A DNA stretch of 50,850 nucleotides, from NCBI GenBank assembly GCA_021413735.1, contig JAIOPV010000187.1:35582-86431 (forward strand), in the 5' to 3' direction. How positions within the stretch are numbered: the stretch's first letter is position 1; the number at the start of each line of letters is the position of its first letter. This document shows positions 38,765 to 46,484 of this stretch, one piece after another. The translations under genes were made by a program, and so were the position numbers. A model generated the notes under the pieces. The model had not been told where the DNA came from. It was given only the letters and a program-made list of their open reading frames with translations, and did no database searches. The stretch is from Planctomycetota bacterium. GTDB lineage: Bacteria; Planctomycetota; Planctomycetia; Gemmatales; Gemmataceae.

Positions 38765-40984
38765 ATGTCGATCCCGGTCCGCCACACGGCTCGTTCGCTT
38801 GCGGTCGCACTCGCTTGGATGCTGCTGTCGCTGTCCCCTGCATACGGGCAAAACAACGAGGGCATGTTCGTTACCGTCCAAAATCCGATTACCACCGAAG
38901 GCGTGAATCGGATCAAGACTTTCGTCAACCAGCGAATCGGCGCCGGCGCTGGCAACCCCGAACGCGCCACCACCGTCATTTTCGACTTTAATCCGGATGG
39001 AAAGCCTGCCGCGACCCCAGACTTCGGGGCATGTCTGAGCCTGCAAGATTACATCCTTAACACGGTCAACGGCAGTTGTTTAACGGTCGCCTACGTTCAC
39101 GCCAACACGTCGGGCCATACTGTCCTTCCGGTGTTGGCTTGCCGGGAACTCGTGATGAGCAGCTCGGCCGCGGTTGGCCAGATCACCGACGACGGCAACC
39201 CGCCGCTGGTGCCCGCACTCAACGCCAGCAAGGAAACGATCTACCGCGAAACGCTTCAGGCTGTGGGTCGCATCGGGCAGGCTGCGGTCGTCAAAAAGAT
39301 GTACGATGCGAACGTGAAACTGCGGAAAGGCTTCCCCAAAGCCGACCCGCAAAACGCGGTCTTCTTCGACGCGAACAACCCAGCCGAGGCGGCGAAGATC
39401 GCGAACGCGGATGACCTCAAACCCATCGAAGGCGTGCAGGATGGGCAGATCGGGTTCTACGCCAACCGTTACGCCAAAGATCTCGGACTGTGCAAGGCAA
39501 CGGCCGACAACCGTGAAGCCGTGGCGCAGTTGTACGGCTTGTCGCCGTCGAGCCTTCGCGATGATCCGCTTGAGGGCCGCACGCCCGATGTGTACCGTTG
39601 GAGCCTCAAGAAAGATATCGACGGCTCTATTCGCGAGTCGCTTTCTCGTGTGATCCGAGACGTCAAACAAAAGGGCGGCAACGTCCTTATCCTGACGCTC
39701 AACGTTGGCGGAAACGATCTCGTCACGGCCCGAAACATCGCGGATGACCTGAGAGCCGCACAGACCGGCGACGACAAGATCAAGATCATTGCGTTCATCC
39801 CGGAACTGGCACCGTCGGCTGGTACGGTCGTCGCGCTGGGATGCTCGGAAATCTACATGACGAAGCCCAAGCCCGACGCGATGGGCGACGCCAAGGAAGC
39901 CGAGATCGGCGACTTTTCCGGTTACTTGAAGTCGGCCCGCCAGGCGGACATCGACGCGAATCTGAGCAGCATTCGCGATCTCGCCAAGAATCAGGGATAT
40001 CCGGAACTGCTCATCGACGGCATGTTCAAGCCTGAGATCGAGATTCTGCGAGTGAAGCCGATTGCCAACAACATCGCGAATCAGCGGCGGTTCATGACCC
40101 GTGAACAGTTCAACTTGAACAAAGATGAATGGGTGGAAGACAAGGTCGTCAAATCCAAGGATCAACTGCTGAAGCTCAACACGACGCAGGCGGTCGAGTA
40201 CGGGATCGCGCGAGCAAGTGTCGAGGGAAACACTGATAAGTCGATCACGACCATGCTCGGCTGGCCGGACGCGAAGAGTTCAGATCCGGGTTGGCTCGAC
40301 AAGTTCGCGGACTTCCTTCGCAATCCCGTGGTCGCCGTGTTGCTCGTGGTGATCGGATTCACGGGCCTGATCCTCGAACTGAAAGTGCCTGGCCTGACGG
40401 TTCCGGGCATCATCGCGGCGATGTGTTTCCTGCTCGTGTTCTGGGCGCATTCCAAGTTCAGCGGACAGACGTTCGCGCTGGCGTTGCTGCTGTTTTTGCT
40501 GGGGCTTGTGCTGGTGGGAATCGAGATCTTCGTGCTGCCGGGCTTTGGGGCATGTGGAATTTTCGGCATCATGTGCATGCTCGGCGGCCTTGGTCTGGTG
40601 ACGCTGGACAAGGTTCCGCAGACGGGCGGCGAATGGGGCAAGCTCGGCGAAAAGGTGTCGCTGTATATGTTCGCGATGATGGGGGCGTTCGTGCTGGCGT
40701 TCACCGTCGCTCGCTACTTGCCGAAGGTTCCCGGCGGGAATCGACTCGTGCTGAACACCCCGAGCGAGTTGGGCGTGCCTTCGGATAATCTGCCCGGCGC
40801 GGCCGACGCGGCAGAGTTACTTGGAGCGATTGGCACGACGAACACTCCCCTGCGACCGGCGGGAATGGTAAAATTCGGGGATAAGTTTGTGGATGTGGTG
40901 TCTGACGGTGGCTTCATCCCGGCTGGCACCCGTGTGCAGGTGATCCAGGTCGAAGGAACCCGAATTGTGGTCAAGGAAGTCTGA
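38765..40984 (+). CDS. long NfeD-family membrane protein with ClpP-like domains
   Basis: A 739-residue protein with a signal peptide (MSIPVRHTARSLAVALAWMLLSLSPAYGQ). Two ClpP/crotonase-like stretches follow, about residues 35-200 ('GMFVTVQNPITTEGVNRIKT', 'LTVAYVHANTSGHTVLPVLACREL') and about 290-450 ('VLILTLNVGGNDLVTARNIA', 'IIAFIPELAPSAGTVVALGCSEIYM'). Then comes a cluster of four to five membrane helices (about 515-655) and a C-terminal OB-fold NfeD domain ('MVKFGDKFVDVVSDGGFIPAGTRVQVIQVEG'). Long NfeD proteins partner with flotillin/stomatin proteins and may cleave membrane proteins. I do not see a clear catalytic Ser-Lys dyad in either domain. It heads an operon with a short NfeD and FloA. 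Confidence 0.85.
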   Translation: MSIPVRHTARSLAVALAWMLLSLSPAYGQNNEGMFVTVQNPITTEGVNRIKTFVNQRIGAGAGNPERATTVIFDFNPDGKPAATPDFGACLSLQDYILNTVNGSCLTVAYVHANTSGHTVLPVLACRELVMSSSAAVGQITDDGNPPLVPALNASKETIYRETLQAVGRIGQAAVVKKMYDANVKLRKGFPKADPQNAVFFDANNPAEAAKIANADDLKPIEGVQDGQIGFYANRYAKDLGLCKATADNREAVAQLYGLSPSSLRDDPLEGRTPDVYRWSLKKDIDGSIRESLSRVIRDVKQKGGNVLILTLNVGGNDLVTARNIADDLRAAQTGDDKIKIIAFIPELAPSAGTVVALGCSEIYMTKPKPDAMGDAKEAEIGDFSGYLKSARQADIDANLSSIRDLAKNQGYPELLIDGMFKPEIEILRVKPIANNIANQRRFMTREQFNLNKDEWVEDKVVKSKDQLLKLNTTQAVEYGIARASVEGNTDKSITTMLGWPDAKSSDPGWLDKFADFLRNPVVAVLLVVIGFTGLILELKVPGLTVPGIIAAMCFLLVFWAHSKFSGQTFALALLLFLLGLVLVGIEIFVLPGFGACGIFGIMCMLGGLGLVTLDKVPQTGGEWGKLGEKVSLYMFAMMGAFVLAFTVARYLPKVPGGNRLVLNTPSELGVPSDNLPGAADAAELLGAIGTTNTPLRPAGMVKFGDKFVDVVSDGGFIPAGTRVQVIQVEGTRIVVKEV

Positions 40985-40987
40985 CAA

Positions 40988-41092
40988 TTGCGGAGTGCGG
41001 AATTCGGAATGCGGAATATAAAGCGCACGAACCGAGCCGCATTCTGCTGATTTCTAATTCCGCACTCCGCGTTCCGAACTCCGCATTCGTAA
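40988..41092. repeat. GCGGAGTGCGGA inverted repeat between the two NfeD genes
   Basis: GCGGAGTGCGGAATTCGGAA on the left is answered by TTCCGCACTCCGCGTTCCGA and related words on the right, an imperfect stem filling the 110-base gap. A related word, AACGCGGAGTGCGGAGTTAA, occurs inside the dnaA linker near 22631. Confidence 0.65.
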
Positions 41093-41094
41093 CT

Positions 41095-41739
41095 ATGGAC
41101 TATCTGACCATCGCAATGATGCTGTTCGCTCTCGGGATCATTCTCCTCATCGCGGAGATCCTGCTCCCGACGGGCGGCTTTCTGATCGTGGGCTCATTGT
41201 TGTTCTTTGCGCTGGGTATCGGTATGATCCTGGCCCGGGGCACAGTGACGGAAGCCGTTGTGGCGATGGCGGTCGTGGCGATTGGAATGCCTGCGGTGGG
41301 GTATGTGGCGGTCGCGGCGTATCGGCGAATGTCCATTGGTGGTGAACTCGAAAGCTCTGCCGCACCGCTGGAAATAGCGGGGGTGGCTGAACTGGAATCG
41401 CTCAAGAATCACACGGGCAAGACGGTCTCTCCGATGCGGCCATCGGGCACGGTCGAGTTCGACGGCAAACGAATCGACGCGATGGCTGAAGGCGTGATGA
41501 TCGACGCGGGGGTGTGGGTTCGGTGTGTGGCGGTGAAGGGTTCGACGGTGCTGGTTCGCGAAATGGAAGCGCCATCCGATGTGTCCGACATCAGTTCGGC
41601 TGGTGTGATTGCGAGCGATAAACGGGAACCGGTGCCGAATATCACTCTGGATGTCACGCCGACAACGCCTGCGAATCCGCCGCCGACGCTGAAAGCGCCG
41701 GTCGATGATTTCGACTTGGACATCGGTTTGGATAAGTGA
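41095..41739 (+). CDS. short NfeD-family membrane protein
   Basis: A 214-residue protein with three membrane helices in the first 75 residues ('IAMMLFALGIILLIAEILLP', 'GGFLIVGSLLFFALGIGMIL', 'AVVAMAVVAIGMPAVGYVAV') and an OB-fold NfeD domain at about 105-160 ('GKTVSPMRPSGTVEFDGKRIDAMAEGVMIDAGVWVRCVAVKGSTVLV'). The Pro/Asp-rich tail (165-214) is not part of the domain. It lacks a protease domain, so it corresponds to the short NfeD type that accompanies flotillins. It lies between the long NfeD and FloA genes. Confidence 0.88.
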   Translation: MDYLTIAMMLFALGIILLIAEILLPTGGFLIVGSLLFFALGIGMILARGTVTEAVVAMAVVAIGMPAVGYVAVAAYRRMSIGGELESSAAPLEIAGVAELESLKNHTGKTVSPMRPSGTVEFDGKRIDAMAEGVMIDAGVWVRCVAVKGSTVLVREMEAPSDVSDISSAGVIASDKREPVPNITLDVTPTTPANPPPTLKAPVDDFDLDIGLDK

Positions 41740-41743
41740 CTTG

Positions 41744-41793
41744 TTTTGCCGCTTGCGGCGTAGCACAAATTTGCAACGCCGCAAGCGGCGAAG
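41744..41793. repeat. GCCGCTTGCGGC palindrome, copy 5
   Basis: GCCGCTTGCGGCGTAGCA is answered by TTGCAACGCCGCAAGCGGCG; the inner part of the stem is less perfect than in other copies. It starts five bases after the NfeD stop. Confidence 0.8.
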
Positions 41794-41883
41794 ATGGAAC
41801 CTTGGAACTTCGGGTGGTTGGTGTCCGAGACTTAAACATCCTGCGGTGTTCCGCCGTGGGTGAGGTTGCTTGCGATTGCGTTC

Positions 41884-41990
41884 CCAGAGTCGTTGGTCTT
41901 TTCGCCGTGCGATTGGTCCCAGACGGCGACTGAATCAACCTGCGTTCGGCCGTCCGGGACCAATCGCACGGCGTTCGTGAACGACTCTGG
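41884..41990. repeat. long inverted repeat upstream of floA
   Basis: CCAGAGTCGT pairs with ACGACTCTGG at the ends, and CGCCGTGCGATTGGTCCC pairs exactly with GGGACCAATCGCACGGCG inside. The arms are separated by about 28 bases. There is no match to the other repeat families in the window. Confidence 0.75.
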
Positions 41991-42051
41991 TCCTGGATTG
42001 AAGTCGGTGCCGGCCACCCGTTGAATCACACGAAATAAAGGAATCGCACCC

Positions 42052-43167
42052 GTGACGTTGACTACTCTCGCTCTGTTCGCTCAGGTGCCCGCCAAACTGA
42101 CCGAAGATGTCAAGAAAACCGGTCCTGGTGCTGGCAACCTCGACAACGGGAGCATCATCCTGATCGGCGTCGCGCTCGTCGCGGTGCTGATCTTCCTCGT
42201 GTTCCTGTTCATCTTCTTCAGCTTCATCCGTCTCTGGATTCAGGCACTGCTCACGAAAGCCGACATCGGCATCGGCAGCCTCATCGGCATGAAACTGCGG
42301 AACGTCGATTACGGCATGATCGTGCGTCAGAAGATTGCTCTCGTGCAAGCTGGCGTGAAGATCACGACGCCCGATCTCGAATCGCACTACCTCGCTCGCG
42401 GAAACGTTCCCAAGACGGCAACCGCCGTTATCGCCGCACACAAGGCCGGGCTTGATCTGCCGTGGAAGACGGCCGCCGCCATCGACCTCGCCGGCCGCGA
42501 TATCCTCGAAGCTGTCCGCACGAGCGTGAACCCGAAGGTCATCGACTGCCCGGACCCCGCGAAGGGCAAGCAGTTCCTCGACGCCGTGTGCCGCAGTGGT
42601 ATTCAGTTGCTCGCCAAGGCCCGCGTGACCGTGCGAACCAAGCTCGAACGGCTCGTCGGCGGTGCGACCGAAGAAACCATCATCGCTCGCGTCGGCGAAG
42701 GCATCGTGAAGGCGATCGGTTCAGCCCACGACCACAAGGAAGTGCTGGCGAACCCAGGTATGATCTCGCAGACCGTGCTGCACAACGCGCTCGACGCACA
42801 GACGGCGTTCGAGATCGTGAGTATCGACATCGCGCACATCGAAGTCGGCGAGAACATCGGGGCGAAACTTCAGGCTGACCAGGCTGCCGCGGACTTGCGG
42901 GTTGCCCAGGCCGAAGCCGAAAAGCGTCGTGCTGCGGCCGTGGCTCGCGAGCAGGAAATGCGGGCGTTGTGCGAAGAGAACCGTGCGAAGGTCGTCGAAG
43001 CCGAGGCTCAGGTTCCGCAGGCGATCGCGGACGCGTTCCAGAAAGGGAACCTCGGCGTGATGGACTTCTACAACATGAAGAACCTCATGTCTGACACGTC
43101 GATGCGGAACAACATCGCGTCGATGACGGGCGGTGGCGGCAGCGAGAACACGCCAGGACGCAGCTAA
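42052..43167 (+). CDS. floA: flotillin-like protein FloA (YqfA family)
   Basis: A 371-residue FloA homologue, which organises functional membrane microdomains. Residues 33-68 form a long hydrophobic hairpin ('[20 protein letters not shown]', '[14 protein letters not shown]'). The PHB-like core follows ('[26 protein letters not shown]', '[53 protein letters not shown]'), then the Ala/Glu-rich helix '[20 protein letters not shown]' and the conserved '[21 protein letters not shown]'. It starts with GTG, with AAAGGA nine bases upstream. Adjacent long and short NfeD genes and a small membrane protein reproduce the yqeZ-yqfA-type operon known in Bacillus. Confidence 0.95.
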   Translation: MTLTTLALFAQVPAKLTEDVKKTGPGAGNLDNGSIILIGVALVAVLIFLVFLFIFFSFIRLWIQALLTKADIGIGSLIGMKLRNVDYGMIVRQKIALVQAGVKITTPDLESHYLARGNVPKTATAVIAAHKAGLDLPWKTAAAIDLAGRDILEAVRTSVNPKVIDCPDPAKGKQFLDAVCRSGIQLLAKARVTVRTKLERLVGGATEETIIARVGEGIVKAIGSAHDHKEVLANPGMISQTVLHNALDAQTAFEIVSIDIAHIEVGENIGAKLQADQAAADLRVAQAEAEKRRAAAVAREQEMRALCEENRAKVVEAEAQVPQAIADAFQKGNLGVMDFYNMKNLMSDTSMRNNIASMTGGGGSENTPGRS

Positions 43168-43191
43168 CCGCGTTGGACAAGAGGACCTGAC

Positions 43192-43812
43192 ATGGGCGGC
43201 TTGATCTTCGTCATCATCGCGATTGTCATCATCTCCACCATCGTGGGGGCGGTGAGCAAGTTGTTCAACAACTTGAACGAGATGAACAACGCCAACGCCG
43301 CACGGCAGCGAGCGGGGTTGCCGCCAGCGGGTAACAAGCCTGCCGGCGGTGGCGGAGTTGTTCGGCAGGCGAACTCCGACATGGATCGCTTCCTCGCCGA
43401 GATTGATCGGCTGCGGAAGAAGACAGCCGACACTCCTCCTCCAGCCCAGAAGCAAGCGCCGGCCGTTCCCGTCGTTCAGCCCGTGAAGCAACCAGAGCGG
43501 TCGCGTCAGCGAGTGGTTGCAGAGCTTGCGGACGCACCGCAAAAAACCGACGGCGGCTTCACTCAGTCATTCCCCGCTGCCACGATCGCCCCCAGAGCGG
43601 GCGATATCCCGACGGTGACGGTGACCACGCCGTCGAGTGGAACGGGTGCCCCGGCGACTCGCGTGACTCGTCTGGCGAGTCGTCCGCGTCCGGTGGCGAA
43701 GACGCCATTCGCCAAGAACCTGACGGGGTTGCTTGGCTCTGGTCAGGGGCTTGCGATGGCGATCGTGCTGCAAGAAGTGCTCGGCCCGCCCAGGATCAAG
43801 AAGAAGAGGTAA
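43192..43812 (+). CDS. small membrane-anchored protein of the FloA operon
   Basis: A 206-residue protein starting 24 bases after floA. One N-terminal membrane helix ('GGLIFVIIAIVIISTIVGAV') is followed by a short charged helix with 'FLAEIDRLRKKTAD', a long Pro/Ala/Thr-rich unfolded region and a C-terminal amphipathic stretch 'FAKNLTGLLGSGQGLAMAIVLQEVLGPPRIKKKR'. The position matches the third gene of flotillin operons in other bacteria, though I see no sequence similarity to a named family. It probably acts with FloA at the membrane. The conserved-looking C-terminus suggests a binding peptide. Confidence 0.75.
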   Translation: MGGLIFVIIAIVIISTIVGAVSKLFNNLNEMNNANAARQRAGLPPAGNKPAGGGGVVRQANSDMDRFLAEIDRLRKKTADTPPPAQKQAPAVPVVQPVKQPERSRQRVVAELADAPQKTDGGFTQSFPAATIAPRAGDIPTVTVTTPSSGTGAPATRVTRLASRPRPVAKTPFAKNLTGLLGSGQGLAMAIVLQEVLGPPRIKKKR

Positions 43813-43819
43813 AGTCTTG

Positions 43820-43863
43820 AGCCGCTTGCGGCGTAGCGCTCCGGAGCGCTACGCCGCAAGCGA
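43820..43863. repeat. GCCGCTTGCGGC palindrome, copy 6, between convergent genes
   Basis: GCCGCTTGCGGCGTAGCGCT and its complement with a CCGG centre fill the 56-base gap between the FloA-operon end and the sulfatase stop. The palindrome is nearly perfect, with one mismatch in the last arm (GCGACG). Confidence 0.85.
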
Positions 43864-43868
43864 CGAAG

Positions 43869-45266
43869 TCACTTCTTCGGATCGGCCGGGTTCGGACGAT
43901 ACGGCCCACCATACTGGTCGCGCAACTCGGTCGTTCGCTTTCGCAACGTGTCCCGCACCTCGGCATACTTCGGATCAGCAATCAGATTCTTCACCTCATC
44001 GAAATCCGCGACGTGATCGTACAACTCCTCGACGAGCGGTTTCTGCTCGAACCACCGAACGTAGCTGTAGCGCTCGTTCCGCACGCCTTCGCTCTTCGGA
44101 ATGTTCTTCCGCTCGAAGAGATGCTCGTAGAAGAAGTCCGTTCGCCAGTCCTTCGGTGCGTCTCCCTTCAGTAACGGCACGAGGCTGTGGCCCTGCACTT
44201 CCTTGGGAATCGGTGTCCCGCTGAGTTGCAGGAGTGTTGGGGCGATATCCACGTTCAACGCCATTTGCGACACCACTCGGCCACGCAGTTCCTTGCTCGC
44301 ACGCGGATCGAAGACCAAGAGCGGCACGCGGATCGAGTGCTCGTAGATGTACCATTTGTCGGCGAAGCCGCGTTCGCCGAGGAAGTAGCCATTGTCGGCC
44401 GTGAACACGATGATCGTGTTCTCTGCGATGCCCTTCTCTTTGAGCGCTGCCCGAAGGCGACCCACGACCAGATCGACGCCCGAAATCATGCGGTAGTAGC
44501 CCGCGACCATTCGCTGATACTTCTCGGCCTCGTCGAATCGCCATTTGAACCGCACTCGGCTTTCGGTGTTCTTCAGGAAATCCGGATGCGAGTCGAACAT
44601 CTCGGAGGTCATCGTCTTCGGCAGGGTGAACTTTGTGTCGCGATACAGGTCATCGACTTCTTTCTGCCAGAAGTATTGTTTCGGGTCGTTGTCCTCGGCG
44701 TGCGGTGCGTTGAAACTCACCGACAGACAGAACGGCTCACTTGCTTTGCTGGCGTTGATGAACTCGATGGCCCGTTCGCCTTCGATGTCTGTGAGGTGCT
44801 TCTCGGTGCCGTCGGGTTGTTTCTTCCAGTACGGCGTGCGGTCGAGTGGCACGAACGAGTCGAACATTTCCTTCGCCGCACCCTTCGGCACGCCGACGCC
44901 AAACTTGCCGACGAACCCCGTGCGATAGCCCGCCATCCGGAGCGACACCGGATAGCTGGTCCTGATGTGCTCGGCCGTGATCGGCTTCGTGCCGAAGGTG
45001 TAGCGGTGCGTGCGTTCGTAGAGCCCCGTGAGAATGCTCGCACGGCTCGCGGCACAAATCGCCGTCGTCACGAACATATTCTCGAAGCGAACACCGTCCT
45101 TGGCGATGCCGTCGATGTGCGGCGTCTTGATGATGGGGTTGCCGGCACAGCCCATCATGTCCCAGCGCATGTCGTCCGCGAGAATGAACACGATGTTCGG
45201 CTTGTCGGCAGCACTCGCCGGAGCCGCTGTCCAGGCAGCAGTGAGAATCAGCAGCGTGCGAAACAT
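43869..45266 (-). CDS. exported type I sulfatase
   Basis: A 465-residue sulfatase with a signal peptide (MFRTLLILTAAWTAAPASAADK). The formylglycine site is Cys71 in C-A-A-S-R-A-S-I-L-T-G, a variant of C-x-P-S-R with Ala for Pro that is found in some members. Metal-binding Asp31-Asp32 ('FILADDMRWDMMG') and the later 'VFTADNGYFLGERG' (Asp-Asn) are present. The sequence is iduronate-2-sulfatase-like ('DIAPTLLQLSGTPIPKEVQGHSLVPLLKG'). It would remove sulfate from polysaccharides in the periplasm and needs a formylglycine-generating enzyme encoded elsewhere. GGAGAG five bases before the ATG at 45266 fixes the start. Confidence 0.94.
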   Translation of the reverse strand: MFRTLLILTAAWTAAPASAADKPNIVFILADDMRWDMMGCAGNPIIKTPHIDGIAKDGVRFENMFVTTAICAASRASILTGLYERTHRYTFGTKPITAEHIRTSYPVSLRMAGYRTGFVGKFGVGVPKGAAKEMFDSFVPLDRTPYWKKQPDGTEKHLTDIEGERAIEFINASKASEPFCLSVSFNAPHAEDNDPKQYFWQKEVDDLYRDTKFTLPKTMTSEMFDSHPDFLKNTESRVRFKWRFDEAEKYQRMVAGYYRMISGVDLVVGRLRAALKEKGIAENTIIVFTADNGYFLGERGFADKWYIYEHSIRVPLLVFDPRASKELRGRVVSQMALNVDIAPTLLQLSGTPIPKEVQGHSLVPLLKGDAPKDWRTDFFYEHLFERKNIPKSEGVRNERYSYVRWFEQKPLVEELYDHVADFDEVKNLIADPKYAEVRDTLRKRTTELRDQYGGPYRPNPADPKK

Positions 45267-45339
45267 TGGTTCTCTCCAATCAGAAATAGCGAACAGATGA
45301 TACCCGCTCTCGCGACTCGGTGTACACTGAGTCGCGTGT

Positions 45340-45450
45340 TTCTCTGGTAGAGCCTCCCCCTCCCCCTCCCCAACCCCTCCCCCAAGGGGAGAGGGGCTAA
45401 ATCCTGCTCCCCCTTCCTTCTTAGGGAAGGGGGTTGGGGGGTTAGGTTCT
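45340..45450. repeat. C-rich repeat between divergent genes
   Basis: CCCCTCCCCAACCCCTCCCC is followed by its partial complement, AAGGGGAGAGGGG, and later by GGGAAGGGGGTTGGGGGGTT. It can form imperfect hairpins. It sits in the 211-base divergent spacer between the sulfatase and the Tat-exported isomerase-like gene. Confidence 0.65.
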
Positions 45451-45477
45451 TCCGAAACCCCACCTCGGAGCTTCAAC

Positions 45478-46374
45478 ATGACGCTGTCTCGTCGCCAGTT
45501 CCTCGCCACATCTGCCGTTGCTGCAACAGCGGGCTTACACTCGCCGTTCGCCCTGGCCATCGACCCCATCAAGCGCCCCTCCGCCAAGCCCGACATCAAG
45601 TTGAGCCTCGCGGCGTACAGCTTCAACGGTGCGCTCAACCTCAAGAAACCCACGATGACGCTGTTCGAGTTCATCGACTTCGCGGCCGACTTGCCGTTGG
45701 ATGCAGTCGAACTCACATCGTATTACTGGGCCGAAACCACGGACGCCTACGCCGACAAGCTGAAGGATTATGCCGCGAAGAAGAAGCTCGCCATCTCGGG
45801 CATCCCGGTCGGCAACAACTTCTGCGTGAGGGACGAGGCGAAGCTCAAGGCACAAGTGCAGTTGGTGAAAGACTGGACGCAGCGAGCCGCGCGAATGGGC
45901 GCGAAGACCGTTCGCATCTTCGCGGGCAACCTCGAAAAAGACGATACCCTCGAAGCGGCACAGAAGCGAGTCGTCGCGTCGATGAATGAGTGCTGCGAAC
46001 TCGCGGAGAAGCTGGGCATCCTGCTCGCGTTGGAGAATCACGGCGGCATCACCGATACCGCGGAGCATCTGCTGGAGTTGGTGAAGCCGGTGAAGAGTCC
46101 GGCGTTGGGCGTGAACATCGACACGGGCAACTTCCACACGGCCGACCCGTATGCGGACATCGCGAAGATTGCGCCGTATGGCGTGGTGTCGCAGGTGAAG
46201 ACGGAGGTGTTTCCGGGCAACAAGAAGGAAGACGCCGATCTCGCGAAGGTGGTGAAGATTCTGAAGGACGCGAACTTCCACGGCTACGTGGCGCTGGAAT
46301 ATGAAGCGAAGGACGATCCGAAGGTGGCGGTGCCGAAGTTCGTGAAGGAATTGCGGAAGCTGATCTCGGGGTGA
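45478..46374 (+). CDS. Tat-exported sugar phosphate isomerase/epimerase-like protein
   Basis: A 298-residue TIM-barrel protein of the xylose-isomerase-like family with a Tat signal (LSRRQFLATSAVAATAGLHS), so it acts in the periplasm after folding. Barrel-end metal ligands are seen as 'LLALENHGGITD' (Glu-Asn-His), 'GVNIDTGNFH' (Asp, His), 'VSQVKTEVFPG' (a Lys-Thr where the cytoplasmic relative has His-x-Lys) and 'VALEYEAKDD' (Glu). Exported forms are common in planctomycetes beside sulfatase genes, as here across a divergent spacer, which suggests use of sugars freed from sulfated glycans. That link is inferred from context. Confidence 0.88.
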   Translation: MTLSRRQFLATSAVAATAGLHSPFALAIDPIKRPSAKPDIKLSLAAYSFNGALNLKKPTMTLFEFIDFAADLPLDAVELTSYYWAETTDAYADKLKDYAAKKKLAISGIPVGNNFCVRDEAKLKAQVQLVKDWTQRAARMGAKTVRIFAGNLEKDDTLEAAQKRVVASMNECCELAEKLGILLALENHGGITDTAEHLLELVKPVKSPALGVNIDTGNFHTADPYADIAKIAPYGVVSQVKTEVFPGNKKEDADLAKVVKILKDANFHGYVALEYEAKDDPKVAVPKFVKELRKLISG

Positions 46375-46380
46375 CCGATT

Positions 46381-46472
46381 TGTGAGCGTCGAGGCGTCAG
46401 CCCGACGGTGTTGCGCCAATAAACCAGCGTGGGTTCAACAACCAACCGTCGGCCTTACGGCTCGACGCTCAC
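46381..46472. repeat. GAGCGTCGAGGC inverted repeat between convergent genes
   Basis: TGTGAGCGTCGAGGCGTCAG is answered by CTTACGGCTCGACGCTCACA; the pairing is interrupted by a few mismatches. It is a relative of the element at 14681-14759 and fills most of the 110-base convergent gap. Confidence 0.75.
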
Positions 46473-46484
46473 AAACACCCACCA

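Larger units (their letters stand above)
41740..42051. other. spacer with two palindromes upstream of floA
   Basis: It holds palindrome copy 5 (41744-41793) and the inverted repeat at 41884-41990. No gene is visible. AAAGGA before the GTG at 42052 is the FloA ribosome site. The two hairpins may limit read-through from the NfeD genes into floA. Confidence 0.6.

Noticed and set aside
39080..40165. 361-codon open frame on the minus strand
   Set aside because: Antisense to the ClpP-like part of the long NfeD gene; no domain pattern and no ribosome site.
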